Below, one piece after another: positions 16,428 through 19,482 of a DNA stretch of 19,482 nt. Location: the NCBI GenBank assembly GCA_002409405.1, contig DHNG01000011.1:36894-56375 (forward strand), given 5' to 3'. The position numbers and the translations under genes are program-made. The notes beneath the pieces are model-generated. The model saw only the letters and a program-made list of their open reading frames with translations, did no database searches and was not told where the DNA came from. Each line of letters opens with the position of its first letter. The first letter of the stretch is position 1. Origin of the DNA: Flavobacteriales bacterium UBA5422 (lineage in GTDB: Bacteria; Bacteroidota; Bacteroidia; Flavobacteriales_D; Crocinitomicaceae).

Positions 16428-17867
16428 ATGAAGCATACAAAAAATAGTTTATTCTGCATTTACCTGATATTAATCACCTCTATTATAGCAGGATGTAGCT
16501 CTGACAAGAATCAAGATGACAAACCCCAGGAGGTTTCAGAATCTGTCAAAGATTATCAGCGAATTATTGAAAGCGGCAGTTTGGTCGTTCTGGCAGAAAA
16601 CAGTTCCACTTCTTATTTTGTTTACCGGGGTGAGAAAATGGGATTCGAGTACGAAATCCTGCGGGAATTTGCAAAAGAGATCGGACTGGAACTCGAAGTC
16701 AAAACGGTTGCAAATCTTGACAACCTCATTCCGATGCTGGATAACAAGGAAGGAGACATTATTTCCTGTAACTATACCGTTACACGGGAACGAACCAAGG
16801 AAATCGACTTCTCTGTCCCTTACATTCAAACACCTCAGGTATTGATTCAGAAAAAACCGGAAGGTTGGCGAAAAATGGACACAGAAGACATTGATCGCGC
16901 GTTGATTCGTGAACCTATTGATCTGGCCAGAAAGCATGTAAATGTATGGGAGCACTCCAGTTACTATCAGCGACTGATTCACTTACAGGAAGAAATAGGC
17001 GACTCTATTTACATTGATCCTGTCAACGGACTGATCGGAAGTGAGGAACTCATCGAGCAGGTATCACAGGGAATTATTGACTATACAGTAGTTGAAGAAA
17101 ACATCGCACGGGTAAACTCCCGGTTTTATGACAACATTGACATCGCAACTGCAATTTCTGTTAAACAAAATATCGCATTCGGATTGCGGAAATCAAGCAC
17201 CTTACTCAAGGCAAAGCTAGACAAGTGGATGGAAGGATTCATGGAGTCAAAAAAATACAAATACATTTACCGGAAATACTATGAAATTGGCGTAAACGGA
17301 ATGGATCCGGATGATAAATTCAGTTCCGTTGGAAGAGGAAAAGTTTCTCCCTACGACGAGTTCTTCAAAGCAGCCGGAAAGAAACACAACGTTGACTGGC
17401 AATTACTGGCAGCTATCGCTTTCCACGAATCAAAATTCAATCCATACATCGAAGGATTTGGTGGTGCTTACGGAATGATGCAATTCATGCCGAATACCGG
17501 CCCGAAATATGGTGTCTACCCGGATTCTTCTCCGGAAGTTCAAATCAACGGAGGAATGAAGAAAGTTGCCGCAGACATCAAATCGTGGAGTGCGATTCCC
17601 GACAAGGAACAGCGCATTAAGTTTGCACTTGCTTCCTACAATGCCGGAAAGGGTCACATTGACGATGCACGGAGATTGGCAATCAAATACGGTTTGAACG
17701 GAAATGTCTGGGATGATAACGTGGAAAAAATGTTGCTCAACCTCTCCAAACAGGAATATTACCGCGACGAGGTTGTGAAAAATGGTTCAATGCGGGGTAC
17801 AACGACGTACAATTATGTGCGCAAAGTATACCCTCGTTACATGGAGTGGAAAGCGACATTCAAGTAA
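16428..17867 (+). CDS. mltF: MltF-like lytic transglycosylase lipoprotein (SBP_bac_3 + SLT domains)
   Basis: This is a 479-residue envelope lipoprotein with lipobox IAGC (C23). Residues about 45-285 form a family-3 periplasmic solute-binding domain, with SLVVLAENSSTSYFVYRG, MGFEYEILREFAKEIG, and DIISCNYTVTRERTKEIDFS. Residues about 305-470 form an SLT lytic transglycosylase domain, with catalytic E334 in FHESKFNP, the AYGMMQFMP clamp and ALASYNAGKGHI. This order is that of E. coli MltF, where binding of a ligand to the first domain gates cleavage of peptidoglycan by the second. Ligand identity here is unknown. It probably takes part in wall turnover at the outer membrane. It lies 13 bases before the miaA start. 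The symbol is by domain architecture, not proven orthology. Confidence 0.9.
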   Translation: MKHTKNSLFCIYLILITSIIAGCSSDKNQDDKPQEVSESVKDYQRIIESGSLVVLAENSSTSYFVYRGEKMGFEYEILREFAKEIGLELEVKTVANLDNLIPMLDNKEGDIISCNYTVTRERTKEIDFSVPYIQTPQVLIQKKPEGWRKMDTEDIDRALIREPIDLARKHVNVWEHSSYYQRLIHLQEEIGDSIYIDPVNGLIGSEELIEQVSQGIIDYTVVEENIARVNSRFYDNIDIATAISVKQNIAFGLRKSSTLLKAKLDKWMEGFMESKKYKYIYRKYYEIGVNGMDPDDKFSSVGRGKVSPYDEFFKAAGKKHNVDWQLLAAIAFHESKFNPYIEGFGGAYGMMQFMPNTGPKYGVYPDSSPEVQINGGMKKVAADIKSWSAIPDKEQRIKFALASYNAGKGHIDDARRLAIKYGLNGNVWDDNVEKMLLNLSKQEYYRDEVVKNGSMRGTTTYNYVRKVYPRYMEWKATFK

Positions 17868-17880
17868 TCGTTTAGTATTG

Positions 17881-18780
17881 ATGAAAGAATTGATCGTTAT
17901 CGGGGGACCGACAGCAAGTGGAAAAACGGCTTTAAGTGTATCATTGGCGAAAAGATGGAATACGATTGTACTCTCTGCTGACTCCAGGCAGTTTTACAAG
18001 GAAATGAGCATCGGTACAGCAAAACCTACATCCGAAGAAATGCAGGGAGTTCCGCACTATTTTATAGATAGCCATTCTGTAGAAGATGAAGTAAATGCAG
18101 CACGTTTTGCCAACGAAGCAGAAATACTGTTATCCGATTTATTTCAGCAATACGATCGAATCATTCTCACCGGAGGATCCGGAATGTTCATCGATGCACT
18201 CTGTTATGGCCTGGATGAAATTCCACATGATCCAATCGTTCAGCAACAACTCAATCAAGCATTTGAGCAAGAAGGATTGGAACCATTGCTCTGGGAATTA
18301 GAGCAGAAAGACCCGGAATTTTATTCCATCGTTGACAGAAACAATCCTGTACGCGTCATTCGTGCCCTGGAAGCCATTCGTATCACAGGACTCCCCTATT
18401 CTTCTCTTCGTAAAGGAACAAAGAAGCAACATTCATATGTAATCCGTTATTTTGTGATCGATGTACCGCGTGACGTATTATACGAACGTATTAACCTGCG
18501 TGTGGATCAAATGATTGAAAACGGGTTGGAAGCTGAAACAAAAGCATTATTCCCTCACCGTCAGTTAAAACCACTTGCTACGGTTGGTTATGCAGAATGG
18601 TTCCGTTACTTTGACGGAGAAATTGACCGCGAAACATGTATTGAGTTAATCAAACAAAATTCCCGTCGTTATGCCAAGCGGCAAATAACCTGGTTCAAAC
18701 GCAATGAAGAGGCAGTTTGGGTTCCGTTTGGAGCGATTGAAGAAATGCAGCAAGAAATAATCGCTGAATCGGATAAATGA
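17881..18780 (+). CDS. miaA: tRNA dimethylallyltransferase MiaA
   Basis: This 299-residue cytoplasmic enzyme adds a dimethylallyl group to A37 of tRNAs reading UNN codons. It has the P-loop GGPTASGKT (8-16), the SADSRQFYKEMSIGTAKP tRNA/lipid-site segment (32-49), the TGGSGMFIDAL loop (98-108), VGYAEW (235-240) and a final RRYAKRQITWFKRN. The start at 17881 is chosen because residues 1-10 then match the family N-terminus. A longer in-frame start at 17782 would add 33 residues lying almost wholly inside the upstream transglycosylase gene. Length is normal for MiaA. Part of its 3' end (18690-18713) recurs 211 bases downstream. No terminator follows directly. Confidence 0.95.
   Translation: MKELIVIGGPTASGKTALSVSLAKRWNTIVLSADSRQFYKEMSIGTAKPTSEEMQGVPHYFIDSHSVEDEVNAARFANEAEILLSDLFQQYDRIILTGGSGMFIDALCYGLDEIPHDPIVQQQLNQAFEQEGLEPLLWELEQKDPEFYSIVDRNNPVRVIRALEAIRITGLPYSSLRKGTKKQHSYVIRYFVIDVPRDVLYERINLRVDQMIENGLEAETKALFPHRQLKPLATVGYAEWFRYFDGEIDRETCIELIKQNSRRYAKRQITWFKRNEEAVWVPFGAIEEMQQEIIAESDK
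18690..18713 (+). repeat. miaA copy of a 24-bp direct repeat
   Basis: These bases encode WFKRNEE (MiaA residues 271-277). They match 18901-18924 at 21 of 24 positions, in the same orientation. The differences are all G in miaA against A in the spacer. Confidence 0.75.
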
Positions 18781-19014
18781 TCAACAAAAACGGCTAAAAA
18801 AATAAATTCCTTCATTCATTGCGGACGGTAGCTCAATAATTAACTCTCTGTTTGTTTAAACGTTTTTTGACAAATCCATAATACTCAAAATCAAACGAAT
18901 CTGGTTCAAACACAATGAAGAAACGCAACACGTGTCGACAGGATCATCAGTAAGTTAGTTACTATTGACAATTCTTATTAAATAATACATCAAAAAAGAA
19001 TATAATTTAAAACT
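18781..19014. other. AT-rich spacer between miaA and the minus-strand frame
   Basis: This 234-base spacer holds the miaA-like remnant above and otherwise no gene I can support. I see no terminator after miaA: the AT-only inverted repeat at 18971-18976 and 18996-19001 is too weak. G+C falls toward the right: about 33% in 18781-18840, 27% in 18841-18900, 42% in 18901-18960 and 17% in 18961-19020 by hand count. Confidence 0.6.
18860..18958 (+). pseudogene. Probable miaA 3'-end remnant in the miaA-to-edge spacer
   Basis: The stretch 18901-18924 is a near-copy (21/24) of 18690-18713 in miaA. In the frame of TGG 18902 it reads KIKRIWFKHNEETQHV, against KRQITWFKRNEE in MiaA. The frame is open from 18860 after a TAA at 18857-18859 and ends at TAG 18956-18958. 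It has no start codon and only about 32 codons, so it looks like a broken copy of the MiaA C-terminus and not a gene. Homology outside the 24-bp core is weak. The three differences within the core are transitions toward A, as expected for decay in AT-rich DNA. Confidence 0.5.
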
Positions 19015-19482
19015 TTAGTCTGTTGGTAAAGGAAATATAGTAGTATCAACCTTTGGTAAATGATTCCAAGGTATTTTATGAACAAAATGTAAGAAATCAA
19101 TATCTCTATCTAATAAAGAAGTATTAATATCATAGTTCGGGGTATATTTTATTTCTCCCCATTCACCTGACGTCCATTTTTTACTCTTAAAATCATAACT
19201 TAAATATTTATAAACCTGTTGTTCAGAAATATCATCTAGGTCCATAATTGAAGAATAACCCAAATAATATTCATCATTTTCTTTTTTGATGTCTCCTTCT
19301 AAAGATAGTTCAATTTTTTTTCTTGAATAACCTAGTAACTCAGGCTTACTCCATAAACATAGATGACTTATTTCATTCGAACTTTCTTTAAGTCTCCATG
19401 TAGAATCTAGCTGTACCAGTCCCCACTTCTCACGTTCTTTATTAAATTTTATTCCGTATTGATGGCAATCGCATTTATTATT
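19015..19482 (-). CDS. Uncharacterised AT-rich gene, partial (5' end outside window)
   Basis: This minus-strand frame is open from the window edge to a TAA at 19017-19015, giving at least 155 residues with the N-terminus missing. A TTG at 19263 could be taken as a start, but the frame continues unbroken upstream to the edge, so that start is doubtful. The visible part has a CDCH cluster near the edge, several Trp residues (EKWGLVQL, STWRLK, LCLWSKPELLGY) and a polar, mixed alpha/beta composition, ending PLPTD. No signal peptide or catalytic motif can be judged without the N-terminus, and I do not recognise the family. Its DNA is about 29% G+C, far below the other genes here, and it runs opposite to all of them. 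This points to an acquired or accessory gene (inference). Confidence 0.65.
   Translation of the reverse strand, partial: NNKCDCHQYGIKFNKEREKWGLVQLDSTWRLKESSNEISHLCLWSKPELLGYSRKKIELSLEGDIKKENDEYYLGYSSIMDLDDISEQQVYKYLSYDFKSKKWTSGEWGEIKYTPNYDINTSLLDRDIDFLHFVHKIPWNHLPKVDTTIFPLPTD

Noticed and set aside
16536..16982. Antisense frame of 148 codons inside the MltF-like gene
   Set aside because: It lies entirely within the conserved solute-binding domain and its translation has no family features.
17782..17880. Upstream in-frame start for miaA giving 332 residues
   Set aside because: The extra 33 residues lie mostly within the transglycosylase gene and have no counterpart in MiaA; ATG 17881 gives the normal N-terminus.
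18821..18892. tRNA-like 5' end (gcggacggtagctcaa) followed later by a GGTTCAAA T-arm-like string
   Set aside because: No acceptor, D-arm or anticodon pairing can be formed, and the GGTTCAAA string belongs to the miaA-like repeat.
18690..18924. Attachment-site pair of a small mobile element
   Set aside because: Only about 190 bases lie between the two copies, with no integrase or transposase, so the pair cannot by itself delimit an element; duplication or decay is simpler.
18971..19001. Inverted repeat ATTCTT / AAGAAT as a bidirectional terminator
   Set aside because: The stem is only 6 A/T-rich pairs with a 19-base loop and no clear T tract; chance is likely in such DNA.
19015..19263. A complete 82-residue minus-strand gene starting at TTG 19263
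   Set aside because: The frame has no stop upstream to the window edge, so it is more simply the 3' part of a longer gene.

Overview
This window looks like chromosome from a member of the Bacteroidota, most likely Flavobacteriales and possibly Crocinitomicaceae or a Fluviicola-like lineage. That placement is an inference. It rests on lineage-typical genes: a DUF5606 protein, a GldI-type FKBP lipoprotein beside a DHH phosphoesterase, a DUF4835/PorD protein, and the order bamD - rpoZ - coaBC - porD - recN. It also rests on TAnnTTTG-type -7 boxes, A-rich leaders with no clear Shine-Dalgarno, and many lipoboxes ending in TSC, YSC or ISC. Almost everything is on the + strand, tightly packed, and reads as core genome.

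Layout. Positions 1-255 hold the 3' end of fabI. At 354-941 is a DUF5606 protein with a histone-H1-like Lys/Ala/Pro tail, closed by a clear hairpin terminator at 964-989. An M3 oligoendopeptidase begins 4 bases after that terminator and runs directly into an OafA-type membrane acyltransferase. A membrane-anchored M48-type metalloprotease follows (3783-5831).

A promoter-like box at 5861 precedes a compact run from 5903 to 10411: an uncharacterised small protein, dapA, a lipoprotein of unknown function, a DHH/NrnA-type phosphoesterase, a GldI-like FKBP lipoprotein and a two-domain FKBP-like lipoprotein. Neighbours overlap or are 2 bases apart, which suggests one operon.

A second promoter, with both boxes visible (10403-10434) and overlapping a perfect 7-bp inverted repeat, lies ahead of 10475-16368: an M23/LysM endopeptidase, bamD, rpoZ, coaBC, porD and recN. 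This run combines cell-wall and outer-membrane biogenesis with RNA polymerase omega, coenzyme A synthesis and DNA repair. A third transcription unit holds an MltF-like lytic transglycosylase lipoprotein (16428-17867) and miaA (17881-18780).

The right edge is different. After miaA the sequence becomes AT-rich. My hand count of 19021-19482 gives about 29% G+C, against about 45-50% in sampled miaA lines. A minus-strand reading frame of unknown function (19015 to the window end, 5' part missing) fills this stretch. The spacer between carries a 24-bp near-copy (21/24) of the 3' part of miaA, in the same orientation and still encoding a short MiaA-like peptide. This looks like the scar of a duplication or insertion at the edge of an accessory region.

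I found no CRISPR array, complete tRNA or rRNA, insertion sequence, or convincing new multi-gene system. No stretch longer than 300 bases lacks a gene; the longest spacer is 18781-19014.
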